From contig DBZL01000053.1 in assembly GCA_002311745.1 (NCBI GenBank), positions 1-63,068 of the forward strand: a DNA stretch of 63,068 bases. The letters run 5' to 3'. This DNA is from Phycisphaerales bacterium UBA1161. Lineage in GTDB: Bacteria; Planctomycetota; Phycisphaerae; Tepidisphaerales; Tepidisphaeraceae. Under the pieces are notes generated by a model. It was not told where the DNA came from and made no database searches. It was given only the letters and a program-made list of their open reading frames with translations. The position numbers and the translations under genes were made by a program. Of this stretch, positions 18,109-26,437 are shown piece after piece. Position 1 is the stretch's first letter. Each line of letters opens with the position of its first letter.

Positions 18109-19043
18109 GCGTTTGGCGATTTGGCGGTCACGTCGATGCGCGGGTCGATCAGGGCGTAGCCGATGTCCACCAGGAGATTCAACGTCAGGAGCACGGCGGC
18201 GTAGACCAGCACCGTGCCCAGGATCAGCGTCTGGTCGCGATTCTTCACGCCGTTGACGAAATGCTGGCCCAGGCCGGGGATGTTGAAGACGGTTTCGATG
18301 ACGAACGAGCCGGTCATGGCGTACGCGGCCGCGGGACCCAGATAGGTGAAGACCGGCAAAAAGGCGTTGCGGAACGCGTGCTTCCAGACCACCGCCGCCC
18401 TGGCCAAGCCCTTGGCCCGTGCCGTGCGAATGTAATCGTTGCCCAGCGTATCGAGCATCGAGACGCGCATCAGGCGTGCGATGTACGCCATGGGCATCAG
18501 CGCCAGGGCGACACCCGGCAGAATCATCTGCCGCAAGGTTCCCCACCCGCTGCTGGGCAGCCAATGCAGATGGTCGCAGAAAATCGCCAACAAAATGCCG
18601 GCGACGACGAACCCAGGCAGACTGATCCCCACCAGCGCCACGGCCAAGCTGGCGTAATCCAGAAGCGAGTCGCGGCGCATGGCCGCCAACACGCCGATGC
18701 CGCAGCCGGCCACCGTCGCGATCACCATCGCGAACAATCCCAGCGCCACCGACACCGGCAACGAATAACGCAACACGTCGTTGACCGACCAACCGTTGTA
18801 ATACATGCTCGGGCCCAGGTCGCCGCGCAGCGCCCGCGCGGGATAGTAGCGCAGAAACGCACCCAGGCTCTGGGCGTGGAACTGCTCCTTGAGCATCTTT
18901 TCGACCGTCGGGTCGAGCTTGCGTTCGCCGCCCGGCATGAACGGGCTGCCCGGCGCCACCCACACCAGCAGGAAGGTGATCAGGTAGATCGCCGCCAGGA
19001 TCAGCGGCAACTGCGCGATGCGCCATGCGATGAATTTCACCAT
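18105..19043 (-). CDS. Peptide ABC transporter permease (OppB-like), set 1
   Basis: 312 residues. The first helix (IAWRIAQLPLILAAIYLITFLLV) and the coupling segment YIRTARAKGLARAAVVWKHAF near 220-240 are those of OppB/DppB. Its ATG lies 2 bp after the stop of the binding-protein gene. Set 1 partner of the OppC-like protein downstream. Confidence 0.94.
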   Translation of the reverse strand: MVKFIAWRIAQLPLILAAIYLITFLLVWVAPGSPFMPGGERKLDPTVEKMLKEQFHAQSLGAFLRYYPARALRGDLGPSMYYNGWSVNDVLRYSLPVSVALGLFAMVIATVAGCGIGVLAAMRRDSLLDYASLAVALVGISLPGFVVAGILLAIFCDHLHWLPSSGWGTLRQMILPGVALALMPMAYIARLMRVSMLDTLGNDYIRTARAKGLARAAVVWKHAFRNAFLPVFTYLGPAAAYAMTGSFVIETVFNIPGLGQHFVNGVKNRDQTLILGTVLVYAAVLLTLNLLVDIGYALIDPRIDVTAKSPNA

Positions 19044-19044
19044 C

Positions 19045-20739
19045 TCAGCGAATCACCTCGATCGCCTTGAACATCTGCATGGCGCTGGGGGCCAGCGGAA
19101 TGCCTTTGACGTTGTCGCGGAACATGTAGCCGTTGACGTAATGGTACAAGGGAAGGATCGGGGCGTCCTGAAGCAGAAGGTGCTCGGCCTGCGACAAAAG
19201 CTGCAGCCGCCGATGTGCATCCACTTCCTTCTGCGCCTCGGCGCAGAGTTGGTCATAGCGCGCGTTGGACCACTTGGCCTCGTTGTTCTCGGCGTCGGAT
19301 AGGTACTTGTCGGTGAAGGTGCTGGGATCGTCGTAATCGCCGTACCAGCTTGCCCGGGCGATGTCGTATTGCTGGTTGTACAGGCGGGCGCCGAAGATCT
19401 TGATCTCCACGCCTTCCAGAGCGGTCTCGATGCCGAGGTTGCGCAGCCACTGGCGGCTGATGATCTGGGCGACGTCGCCGTGAACTCCCTCGTTGTTGTA
19501 CAGGATCGTCAGGCGCGGAAATCCGCGGCCGGCGGGATAGCCGGCGTCGGCCAGAAGTCTTGCGGCGGCGGCGACGTCGTAGGGCAGGCCCGGCGGCGAA
19601 ACATAATCGTCAAACACGCCCGGCGGGATGTACGTCGCGGCAACGGGCTGCCCCAGCCGGGCCGCCTCGCGAACGATCGGCTCCTTGTCGATGGCCATCG
19701 ACAACGCCTGCCGCACGCGCACATCGGCCAGCGGATTTTTCCGTCCATCCGGCAACGTCGGCAGGCAGTTGAAGGTATAGAAATAGGTTCCGAAGGCGGT
19801 GAAGACGTGCAGGTCGCCGCGGCCCCCCTTGGCCAGGAGGTCGGCCGCCAGGTCGGGGGCGTTGTCCACGTTGGCCAGCCAGTCGACTTCGCCGCGCTCG
19901 TAGGCGCGAAACGCCGCCAGCGGATCGTCGGCGGAAATCTGGTCGATGACCCGGCTTTTGACGTGGGCGCGGTCCCAGTAATACTGCGACGCCGCCAGGC
20001 GCATGCGGCGCTTGAAGGTCCATTCCGCCATGCGGTATGGGCCGTTGCTCACCAGGTTGGGGGGCCGCGTGAAAGCCTGGTCATACGTCGTCACGCCCGT
20101 GAGCGGATCCGTGTGAGCGAAGGGGGCCATCGACTTTTCGTTCAGCGGGAAAAAGGAAGGAAAGGCGCACAGGGCGGGAAAAAAGGGGATCGGATCGGCC
20201 AGGGTGACGCGCAGCGTGCGATCATCCAGCGCTTGCTCGGCGACGATGGAGAAATCGGGCCGCCGCGCCGCCACTCCGCTTTGGGCGGACTTGACGTAAT
20301 CGGCGTACGCCGCCGCGTACTGGCGGGCGCCGCGAATGTAAAAGTGGAGGTAGGTGTATTCGCCGGGCGTTTCCAGAAACCGCCGCCAGGCGAACAGAAA
20401 ATCCCGCGCCGTGACCGCCTCACCGTTGGACCAGCGGGCGTCGGGACGGATGTGAAGCGTCCAGACGGTGTGCGTTTGCGGATCGGCCTGGGCGCGGTCG
20501 GCGCAGCCGAGGATCGGCTTGAGCGTGACCGGATCGAGCGTATACAGCCCTTCCCACAGGGCGTAAGCGATGCGGATGTCCTGCATCCAGGACATCTGAT
20601 TGGGGTCGAGGCACTTATTGTCGCCGCGGTTGATGAAGGCGAAATCGGCGCGATCGCTGCCGGCGGTTCCGCCCGACCAGATCACCGCGCCCGCCGCCAA
20701 GGCGGCCAGGATCGCGGGAACCAGCAGCAAGCGGAGCAT
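19045..20739 (-). CDS. Peptide-binding protein (SBP_bac_5), set 1
   Basis: 564 residues. N-terminal hydrophobic segment (about 2-21) without a lipobox, so a cleaved signal or a membrane anchor. The rest is the OppA-like fold: LWEGLYTLDP near 60, WSNGEAVTARDFLFAWRRFLE near 103-123, and a late LPLYHY segment. That pattern is close to E. coli OppA, which binds 2-5 residue peptides. The ligand here is not provable. It overlaps nothing but is 4 bp from the upstream gene. Confidence 0.9.
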   Translation of the reverse strand: MLRLLLVPAILAALAAGAVIWSGGTAGSDRADFAFINRGDNKCLDPNQMSWMQDIRIAYALWEGLYTLDPVTLKPILGCADRAQADPQTHTVWTLHIRPDARWSNGEAVTARDFLFAWRRFLETPGEYTYLHFYIRGARQYAAAYADYVKSAQSGVAARRPDFSIVAEQALDDRTLRVTLADPIPFFPALCAFPSFFPLNEKSMAPFAHTDPLTGVTTYDQAFTRPPNLVSNGPYRMAEWTFKRRMRLAASQYYWDRAHVKSRVIDQISADDPLAAFRAYERGEVDWLANVDNAPDLAADLLAKGGRGDLHVFTAFGTYFYTFNCLPTLPDGRKNPLADVRVRQALSMAIDKEPIVREAARLGQPVAATYIPPGVFDDYVSPPGLPYDVAAAARLLADAGYPAGRGFPRLTILYNNEGVHGDVAQIISRQWLRNLGIETALEGVEIKIFGARLYNQQYDIARASWYGDYDDPSTFTDKYLSDAENNEAKWSNARYDQLCAEAQKEVDAHRRLQLLSQAEHLLLQDAPILPLYHYVNGYMFRDNVKGIPLAPSAMQMFKAIEVIR

Positions 20740-20743
20740 GACG

Positions 20744-21886
20744 CTATTGACCCGCGCCGGCCGCTGCGCGAGGTTCGACCTCGGGCGCCGGCTGCAAATC
20801 CTTGAAGGCCGCCTGAAGCGATTGGAACCCCTGGGTCAATGCTAGCTGGATGTCCGTCAGTTTGCTGCCCGGACCCAGCACGCCGATGTCGTGCATGGCA
20901 CCGGTCAGAGCCAGGTCCTTCAGTCGCCGGTTTGCCAGATCCTCCAGGGCCTTGGCTTCCGTGCTGACGGCGATCATGAGCTCGCTGATGGTATTGGTGG
21001 ACTGCTTGGCCTCAATGGCCAGGCGGGTTTGCTCGCAGCCCAGTGAGATGAAATTCCATGCCGCCTGAATCGCCGCCAGCTTTTGGGCTTCGGTTAGCTG
21101 CGTCCAATACGTCGGGTCCAACAGAAACTGCGAAGCAAACGTGTCGTTGTACGGAGCAGGAGGCACGCCCGTCCGGTACAGATTCAATCGGCCCTGCTGC
21201 AGCTTCAAGTTGTAGTCGACCAAATCGGAAAGCGCCGCCCCGGCCGGGTGCGAGTTCTGCAGTCCCGGATTGAGATCGCGATAAGCCCACTCGCAGACGT
21301 ATCCGCCGACCTCGCCGGTGGTGTGCTGCAGCGCCGCCTGCACGATCCCATCCAAAAGCGGCGCGCGCTTCGGACCGTTCAAAGCCGCCGGCAGCATGCT
21401 TCCCGCCGCCTTCTCGCCCCACAGCACCACCGCTTCCGACTTGTCCTTCAGCAACTGCAACACCGTCGGCAGCAATTGGGTGTTCTTGGACCACTCCGCG
21501 ACCTTCGCCGCGACGATCCCCACGTTGACCCGCGCCCGCACCGACGTGTCCGGATTGGACAGCAGCTCCATAAACTGCGCGTTCAATATCGAGCTGTAAG
21601 CGTCCAGGTAGTTGTCGCTGGTCGATGAGGGAGTGTTGTTCAGGACCGATTCCGATATGAGCCATTCCCGGGCCTGCGTCTGTCCGGCGGGATCCTGGTC
21701 TTTGGCCAGCTTGGCGATTTCGGTTTTGATCCGGCTGGTCAGGTCGTCCCGATACGCGCTGGCATCCCCCCGCGCCTTCTTGTAAGCGGCGGGAACGCCT
21801 TCGTCCTGCGCGGGGGCAGGATCTGCCCAGACCCGGCCGCACACGCCGCAGGCCAGCAGGATAAACCAGACAAAGCGGCGATTCAT
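20744..21886 (-). CDS. Secreted protein of unknown function, first gene of the peptide operon
   Basis: 380 residues. Signal peptide 1-21 (FVWFILLACGVCGRVWA). The mature part is mostly helical, with repeats such as KDKSEAVVLWGEKAAGSMLPAAL and a region on adverse intervals (LLSNPDTSVRARVNVGIVAA) that reads like degenerate HEAT-type repeats. No catalytic motif is recognised. As promoter-proximal gene of the opp operon it might be an accessory envelope protein for peptide uptake; this is inference from position only. Confidence 0.6.
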   Translation of the reverse strand: MNRRFVWFILLACGVCGRVWADPAPAQDEGVPAAYKKARGDASAYRDDLTSRIKTEIAKLAKDQDPAGQTQAREWLISESVLNNTPSSTSDNYLDAYSSILNAQFMELLSNPDTSVRARVNVGIVAAKVAEWSKNTQLLPTVLQLLKDKSEAVVLWGEKAAGSMLPAALNGPKRAPLLDGIVQAALQHTTGEVGGYVCEWAYRDLNPGLQNSHPAGAALSDLVDYNLKLQQGRLNLYRTGVPPAPYNDTFASQFLLDPTYWTQLTEAQKLAAIQAAWNFISLGCEQTRLAIEAKQSTNTISELMIAVSTEAKALEDLANRRLKDLALTGAMHDIGVLGPGSKLTDIQLALTQGFQSLQAAFKDLQPAPEVEPRAAAGAGQ

Positions 21887-21925
21887 ATTGAGGATTTCTC
21901 CGGCGAGGCTCTTCGAGGCGCCCGA

Positions 21926-21954
21926 ACCGTATCAGCCGCAAAATTCAGTGTCAA
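21926..21954 (-). promoter_or_regulatory. Promoter of the peptide-import operon, TTGACA-17-TACGGT
   Basis: On the minus strand, a perfect -35 TTGACA (21954-21949), a 17-bp spacer and a weak -10 TACGGT (21931-21926), about 40 bp before the ATG at 21886. It is back to back with the leuA promoter: 7 bp (GCACGTG) separate the two -35 boxes. Confidence 0.6.
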
Positions 21955-21961
21955 GCACGTG

Positions 21962-21990
21962 TTGACGCCGCCCCGTTTTGCCGATATAAG
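21962..21990 (+). promoter_or_regulatory. leuA promoter, TTGACG-17-TATAAG
   Basis: -35 TTGACG (21962-21967), exactly 17 bp, -10 TATAAG (21985-21990). Predicted start near 21997, only ~4 nt before the leader-peptide ATG at 22001. Confidence 0.75.
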
Positions 21991-22000
21991 AATCCGGACA

Positions 22001-22078
22001 ATGTATCAGGCAACCCCGCATTCTCTGCGACTGAGCCCGGCCCTTTGGGGCCTGGCCCTTACACGCGCTGAATCGTAG
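22001..22078 (+). CDS. Leucine-rich leader peptide of the leuA attenuator
   Basis: A 25-codon frame (MYQATPHSLRLS, then PALWGLALTRAES) with Leu at codons 9, 11, 15, 18 and 20, one Trp, and stop TAG at 22076-22078. It starts about 4 nt after the predicted transcription start, so translation would be leaderless or nearly so. The stop codon sits inside the left arm of the antiterminator (22071-22083). A ribosome that finishes the peptide would cover that arm; one stalled at the Leu codons would leave it free. This is the classical logic of leucine attenuation seen in enteric leu operons. I have not found homologues; the call rests on arrangement. Confidence 0.75.
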   Translation: MYQATPHSLRLSPALWGLALTRAES

Positions 22079-22138
22079 GACCCTGATTTTCATCCTGGTT
22101 GTAAACGGGCCCTACGATTTCGGATCGTGGGGTTTTTT
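22071..22138 (+). promoter_or_regulatory. leuA transcription attenuator (antiterminator/terminator)
   Basis: Antiterminator: AATCGTAGGACCC (22071-22083) pairs with GGGCCCTACGATT (22107-22119), 12 of 13 pairs. Terminator: CCCTACGAT (22110-22118), loop TTCGG, ATCGTGGGG (22124-22132), nine pairs with one G-U, then T6 (22133-22138). The two structures share 22110-22118 and cannot coexist. A small pause-type hairpin (GGCCC 22039-22043 / GGGCC 22048-22052) lies within the leader codons. leuA begins 36 nt after the T-run. Confidence 0.85.
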
Positions 22139-22174
22139 GTTTGATGCAGGTGAACTTTTTCAAGGAGTCCAGCC

Positions 22175-23722
22175 ATGGATACCGTGCGAATCTTCGATAC
22201 CACGCTGCGTGACGGCGAGCAATCTCCCGGCGCAACGCTGAGCCGGGGCGAAAAACTGGAGATCGCACGCCTCCTGGAAACCATGGGCGTGGACGTCATC
22301 GAGGCCGGATTCCCCGTCAGTTCCGACGGCGATTTTGACGCCGTCCACGCCATCGCCGCGGAGATCGGCAAGAGCGTGGTCTGCGGCCTGGCGCGCTGCA
22401 TCCCCAAGGACATCGAGCGCGCCGGCGAGGCCGTCCGCGCCGCCGCCCATCCGCGCATCCACGTCTTCTGCGCCACCAGCAAAATCCACCGCGATCACAA
22501 ACTCAAAAAAGGCAAAGAGCAGATCATCCAGATCAGCGTCGAATCCATCCGCCAGGCCTTGCAATACACTTCGGATGTGGAGTTTTCACCGGAAGACGCC
22601 TCGCGCACCGAGCTGGATTTCCTGGAGGAGATCACGCAGGCGGCGGTGGAGGCCGGCGCCACCACCATCAACCTGCCGGATACCGTCGGCTACGCCACGC
22701 CCAAAAGCTACGGCGAGATTTTCTCGCACCTGTTCGAGAAACTGCCCATTCTGCGGGAAAGAAACATCATCCTGTCGTGCCATTGTCACGACGATCTGGG
22801 GTTGGCCGTGGCCAATTCGCTGGCGGCCATCGAGCACGGCGCCCGGCAGGTCGAATGCACCATCAACGGCATCGGCGAACGCGCCGGCAACGCGGCGATG
22901 GAAGAAATCGTCATGGCCCTGCGCACGCGCCAGGACTTTTACAAAATCGGGACGCGCATCGACACGACCAAGATCTACCCCGCCAGCCGCATGGTCAGCA
23001 CGCTGACCGGCCTGGCGGTGCAGCGCAACAAGGCCATCGTCGGCGAAAACGCCTTCGCCCACGAAGCCGGCATCCATCAGGATGGCATGCTGAAAAACCG
23101 CGAAACGTACGAGATCATGGAACCGGCCCAGGTGGGCATCTCCAAGAGCTCCCTGGTCCTGGGCAAGCACTCCGGCCGGCACGCCTTCCGCGAACGCGTC
23201 GTCCTGCTGGGCTATCGCCTGACCGATGAGCAATTGGATCAGGCGTTCGTCAAGTTCAAGGCCCTGGCCGACAAGAAGAAAGAGGTCTTCGACGAAGACA
23301 TCGAGGCCCTGGTCGATGAACAAATGGACCTGAGCGGCGGACTATGGAAGCTGGTCGGCCTGCAAGTGACGGCCGGCGGCAATACCGTCCCCACCGCCAC
23401 GGTCACGCTGCAAGACAGCAGCGGAAAGACGGTCCGGGGCGCCAGCGTCGGCGACGGTCCCGTGGATGCGATTTACTCCGCCATCCAGAGTCTGACCGGC
23501 GTGCCGGCGTCGTTGACCGATTATCGCATCCGTTCCGTGACCAAGGGCACGGAAGCGCTGGGCGAAGCGCACGTGGAATTGGAGCAGAACGGCCGGAAAA
23601 TCCGCGGCCGCGGCCTCAGCACCGACATCCTGGAAGCCAGCGCCTTGGCCTACATCGCGGCCATCAACCGCCTGCGCAGCCTCAGCAACCGCGCCGCCGC
23701 CGCTCGGGATTCGACGGTTTAA
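22175..23722 (+). CDS. leuA: 2-isopropylmalate synthase
   Basis: 515 residues. Condenses acetyl-CoA with 2-oxoisovalerate, the committed step of leucine synthesis. Catalytic TIM barrel about 1-275, with FDTTLRDGEQSPG at 7-19 and the metal-binding CHCHDDLGLAVANS near 203-216. A linker follows (HQDGMLKN, GKHSGRHAF), then a C-terminal regulatory domain about 375-505 that in relatives binds leucine for feedback inhibition. AAGGAG lies 8 nt before the ATG. Transcription is probably attenuated by leucine (see leader), adding to enzyme-level feedback. No leuBCD is adjacent. Confidence 0.97.
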   Translation: MDTVRIFDTTLRDGEQSPGATLSRGEKLEIARLLETMGVDVIEAGFPVSSDGDFDAVHAIAAEIGKSVVCGLARCIPKDIERAGEAVRAAAHPRIHVFCATSKIHRDHKLKKGKEQIIQISVESIRQALQYTSDVEFSPEDASRTELDFLEEITQAAVEAGATTINLPDTVGYATPKSYGEIFSHLFEKLPILRERNIILSCHCHDDLGLAVANSLAAIEHGARQVECTINGIGERAGNAAMEEIVMALRTRQDFYKIGTRIDTTKIYPASRMVSTLTGLAVQRNKAIVGENAFAHEAGIHQDGMLKNRETYEIMEPAQVGISKSSLVLGKHSGRHAFRERVVLLGYRLTDEQLDQAFVKFKALADKKKEVFDEDIEALVDEQMDLSGGLWKLVGLQVTAGGNTVPTATVTLQDSSGKTVRGASVGDGPVDAIYSAIQSLTGVPASLTDYRIRSVTKGTEALGEAHVELEQNGRKIRGRGLSTDILEASALAYIAAINRLRSLSNRAAAARDSTV

Positions 23723-23769
23723 GGGCGGTTGAGTCGATCAGCGATCGGCAGCCCGGGCTCCCCACAGCG

Positions 23770-23785
23770 CCGCATGTACATGCGG
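23770..23785. repeat. Palindrome CCGCATGTACATGCGG
   Basis: Perfect 16-bp palindrome in the 291-bp gap after leuA, within a CCGCATGTACATGCGGGGC phrase. It resembles the palindrome at 44197-44220 (CCGCAGGTACGTGCGGGGC core). Otherwise I see no gene at 23723-24013. Confidence 0.6.
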
Positions 23786-24013
23786 GGCCATATGTGGGGC
23801 TTCGTCCGGCAGCGTTTGGCCTGTTCCGGCTCCGGGTCATGCCGCCCGATAATCCGGGTCAAAATTGGGGGAAAAATGCCGCCCCCGATAAAGGCCTTTG
23901 TCTCCTTTGCCGTGCGGCTTGTATTTCTTGACTGCGCTAACCATAGACACGGGCGCTGTTTGCCGATGATGTACGATATGGAATGGAGCACCGCAAAAAG
24001 GTTCGGAGTCGGT

Positions 24014-25141
24014 ATGTCCCGTCGGCGTGGGACGGAGTTGATTTATTTAAGCACCGTTTTGCTTCCACTGTTGGCTTTCATGTCGTTGGCGGTGGACGTA
24101 GGGCGAGTACAGACGGCCAAAACGCAGCTCCGTAGCGCCGCGGACGCCGCCGCTCGGGCCGGCTCCATGGGCATTTCCGATGGGACGGCCTCCACAAAGG
24201 CCATTGCCATCGCCGCCAGAAACTCCGTCGATGGGACTCCGCTGATTCTGCAAAACGCGGATGTGCAACTCGGATACTGGGATACCTCGGCCAAAACGTT
24301 CACTGCAGGGAAAACTCCCAATAACGCGATCTGCGTCACGGCCAAGCGCGTCGCCTCTCGCGGCACCAGCATCCCATTGTTGTTGGCCAGAGTTGTCGGC
24401 GTGTTCACCTGCGATATCACCACCTATGCCACCGTGTACTCCACCCAACTAAAGCCCAACATCTTCCTGACCAGCATTTCGATGAACGCCAGTTCAAATA
24501 TCGATAGTTACAATTCCTCGCTCGGCGCCTACTCCCCGGGGACGGCGCTTTCCAACGGAGACGTTGAAACGAACGGGAATATTTCCCTCCAGACCTCGGC
24601 CGTGATCCATGGCGATGCGCTCCCCGGCATCGGCAACTCGGTTTCCACCGGCGGTGCTTCTTTCGTCACCGGTTCCACCACGCCACTGACGACCACGCTG
24701 ACGCTTGGTCCATGCCCGACTCTCACGGGGTCGCCTACCGAGTTGGGCACCTTCACGAAAAACGGCACCGGCACTTACACGCTCACCGCCGGCACCTACC
24801 ACGCAACCAGCGTGAACATCGGCGGCTCGTATCAGCTCAACGTCTCAGGTAAGGTCACTCTCTACGTGGACGGTGCCTTTACCATGAACAGCACGTCCAC
24901 CATGCCAATCGGTTCCACGCCTTCCGATTTCAAAATTTACCTGACCGGCAACGCCAACATGAACCTCGGCGGCAACATCAACCTCTATGCCAACATCTAT
25001 GGGCCGTCGATCAACGCCACCATCAACAGCTCCGCCCAGCTCTATGGCACCCTGAGCGCGGACGTCCTCAACATGAGCGGCAGCGGCCAATTTCACGTCG
25101 ACGAAACCGGCTCCGGCGGCGGCCGTCAATTGGTGCAATAG
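24014..25141 (+). CDS. TadE/TadG-like pilus-assembly family protein
   Basis: 375 residues. N-terminus SRRRGTELIYLSTVLLPLLAFMSLAVDVGR, then TAKTQLRSAADAAARAG, is the TadG-type N-terminal domain: one membrane helix (about 9-31) followed by the AAD-A-AA helix. The long C-terminal part (about 130-370) is Asn/Ser/Gly/Thr-rich with repeated β-strand phrases (INLYANIYGP, STMPIGSTP) and is probably a secreted β-helix. GGAG 5 nt before the ATG at 24014 decides this start over several upstream ATGs. No other tad gene is adjacent; the FHA-GspE ATPase at 52662 could serve such a machine. Confidence 0.75.
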   Translation: MSRRRGTELIYLSTVLLPLLAFMSLAVDVGRVQTAKTQLRSAADAAARAGSMGISDGTASTKAIAIAARNSVDGTPLILQNADVQLGYWDTSAKTFTAGKTPNNAICVTAKRVASRGTSIPLLLARVVGVFTCDITTYATVYSTQLKPNIFLTSISMNASSNIDSYNSSLGAYSPGTALSNGDVETNGNISLQTSAVIHGDALPGIGNSVSTGGASFVTGSTTPLTTTLTLGPCPTLTGSPTELGTFTKNGTGTYTLTAGTYHATSVNIGGSYQLNVSGKVTLYVDGAFTMNSTSTMPIGSTPSDFKIYLTGNANMNLGGNINLYANIYGPSINATINSSAQLYGTLSADVLNMSGSGQFHVDETGSGGGRQLVQ

Positions 25142-25168
25142 GCCGGCGGAATTACGGCACGTTCCGTG

Positions 25169-25195
25169 TAGCGTTTTTCGGGCCATGTTCGATAA
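25169..25195 (+). promoter_or_regulatory. Sigma-28-like motif, copy 1
   Basis: TAGC (25169-25172), 15 bp, TTCGATAA (25188-25195). The flagellar sigma-28 consensus in other bacteria is TAAA-N15-GCCGATAA. It is the first of two similar copies between the TadG-like gene and fliM, each followed by AAGCGGTCCG and GCCGACGG. Confidence 0.35.
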
Positions 25196-25295
25196 CGCCT
25201 CAAGCGGTCCGGAGCCGACGGTTTGACGCCGCCCCGCGATCTGGCATGCGACGCGCTGACCCAAGCGCGTCGCACGATTCTTTTACGCAGGCATG

Positions 25296-25322
25296 TAGAA
25301 AATCCCTGGGAATGTCCGATAA
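25296..25322 (+). promoter_or_regulatory. Sigma-28-like motif, copy 2, upstream of fliM
   Basis: TAGA (25296-25299), 15 bp, TCCGATAA (25315-25322), 65 nt before the fliM GTG. A closer match than copy 1. It is part of an imperfect ~37-bp direct repeat with 25185-25221. Confidence 0.45.
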
Positions 25323-25387
25323 TACCCTAAAGCGGTCCGCGCCGACGGATCGGCGTGCACCTGTGCGACGGCACGGAGGCCATCCAC

Positions 25388-26437
25388 GTGACCGATGTCC
25401 TGGACCAATCCGAGGTTGACGCCCTGCTGGCCGCCGTCGACGGCGGCGCCGTGCAAAAGGAGTCGGCTCCGGCCGTCTTCGGCTCCAAGGGCAAAACCCA
25501 GGTCGACGTCCAAGTCTACGATTTCAAGCGCCCCGAACGCGTCAGCAAAGACCAGATGCGCGCCCTCGAAGCCCTGCACGAAGGATTCGGGCGCAACTTC
25601 GGCGCGGCCATCTCGGGCTACCTCCGCACCATCATCGAAGTTTCCGTCGCCCACATCGAACAGCTCACTTACAGCGAGTTCATCCACTCCCTGCCCAACC
25701 CGACGTGCTTCAACCTCCTCAAGGCCGAGCAGCTTGACGGGCAACTGTGCCTGGAGATCAGTCCCCTGATCATTTACCCCATCGTGGATCGCCTGCTGGG
25801 CGGAAGCAACGCCGAGCTGTTCATCCCCCAGCGACCGCTGACGCAAATCGAGCAGCGGTTGGTCCAGCGCATCACCGATCGCGCCACGCATCACCTGTCC
25901 GAAGCCTGGAGCAACCTCACCCCCGTCACCTTCCGCGTGGAGGATTTTGAGAGCAATCCACAGCTCGTGCAGATCGTGCCGCCCAACGAGACGGTGGTGG
26001 TGGTCGGTTTTGAGCTGAAGATGGGCAACCGCGCCGGCACGATGAGCCTCTGCATCCCCTACAACGTGATCGAACCGATCATGGGAATGCTGGCCGCGCA
26101 GAACTGGTTCAGCTATCAGCGCAAGGGGGGCCAGGAAGATTACCTGCGAAGACTGACCAAGAGCGTCACCAACGCCCCGGTGCAGATGCGGGGGCTTTTG
26201 GCGCAGACCACCATCCGCCTCAACGATTTGATCGCGATGCAGGTGGGCGACCTGATCACCACCGACAAGGAATGCCTCAAAGACGTGCTGATCCAGATCG
26301 AGGGGCGAAACAAGTTCATGGGGCAGATCGGCCAGTACCGAGGCAATCGAGCCGTGCGGATCACCAAGGTGATCGCCCAGCCGCCCGAGCCGCCGCCGGA
26401 AAAGACCACGGAACAGACCACGGAGCCAAAGCAATGA
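25388..26437 (+). CDS. fliM: Flagellar motor switch protein FliM
   Basis: 349 residues from a GTG with GGAGG 7 nt upstream; TDVLDQSEVDALLAAV is the CheY-P-binding N-terminus of FliM. FliM forms the middle of the C-ring and sets rotation sense. The middle CheC-like domain (about 60-250) includes QLTYSEFIHSLPNPT near 95-109 and a LLGGSNAELF segment; a FliN-like SpoA domain ends near 340 (LIQIEGRNKFMGQIGQYRGNRAVRI). A longer frame from 25355 lacks a binding site. No other flagellar gene is in view. It overlaps the CPBP gene by ATGA. Confidence 0.95.
   Translation: MTDVLDQSEVDALLAAVDGGAVQKESAPAVFGSKGKTQVDVQVYDFKRPERVSKDQMRALEALHEGFGRNFGAAISGYLRTIIEVSVAHIEQLTYSEFIHSLPNPTCFNLLKAEQLDGQLCLEISPLIIYPIVDRLLGGSNAELFIPQRPLTQIEQRLVQRITDRATHHLSEAWSNLTPVTFRVEDFESNPQLVQIVPPNETVVVVGFELKMGNRAGTMSLCIPYNVIEPIMGMLAAQNWFSYQRKGGQEDYLRRLTKSVTNAPVQMRGLLAQTTIRLNDLIAMQVGDLITTDKECLKDVLIQIEGRNKFMGQIGQYRGNRAVRITKVIAQPPEPPPEKTTEQTTEPKQ

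Noticed and set aside
16570..18159. 529-residue plus-strand open frame, and similar long frames at 19369-20805 and 14263-15255
   Set aside because: All lie antisense to clear peptide-transport genes and read as low-complexity Gln/Arg/His text.
22001..22174. T-box riboswitch as the leuA control element
   Set aside because: I see no T-box consensus (TGGNACCGCG-like) or specifier-loop layout; the overlapping Leu-rich frame explains the hairpins better.
23729..25141. Longer start for the TadG-like protein at 23729
   Set aside because: The added ~95 residues are not signal-like and run through a palindrome; GGAG before 24014 and the family's N-terminus favour the short form.
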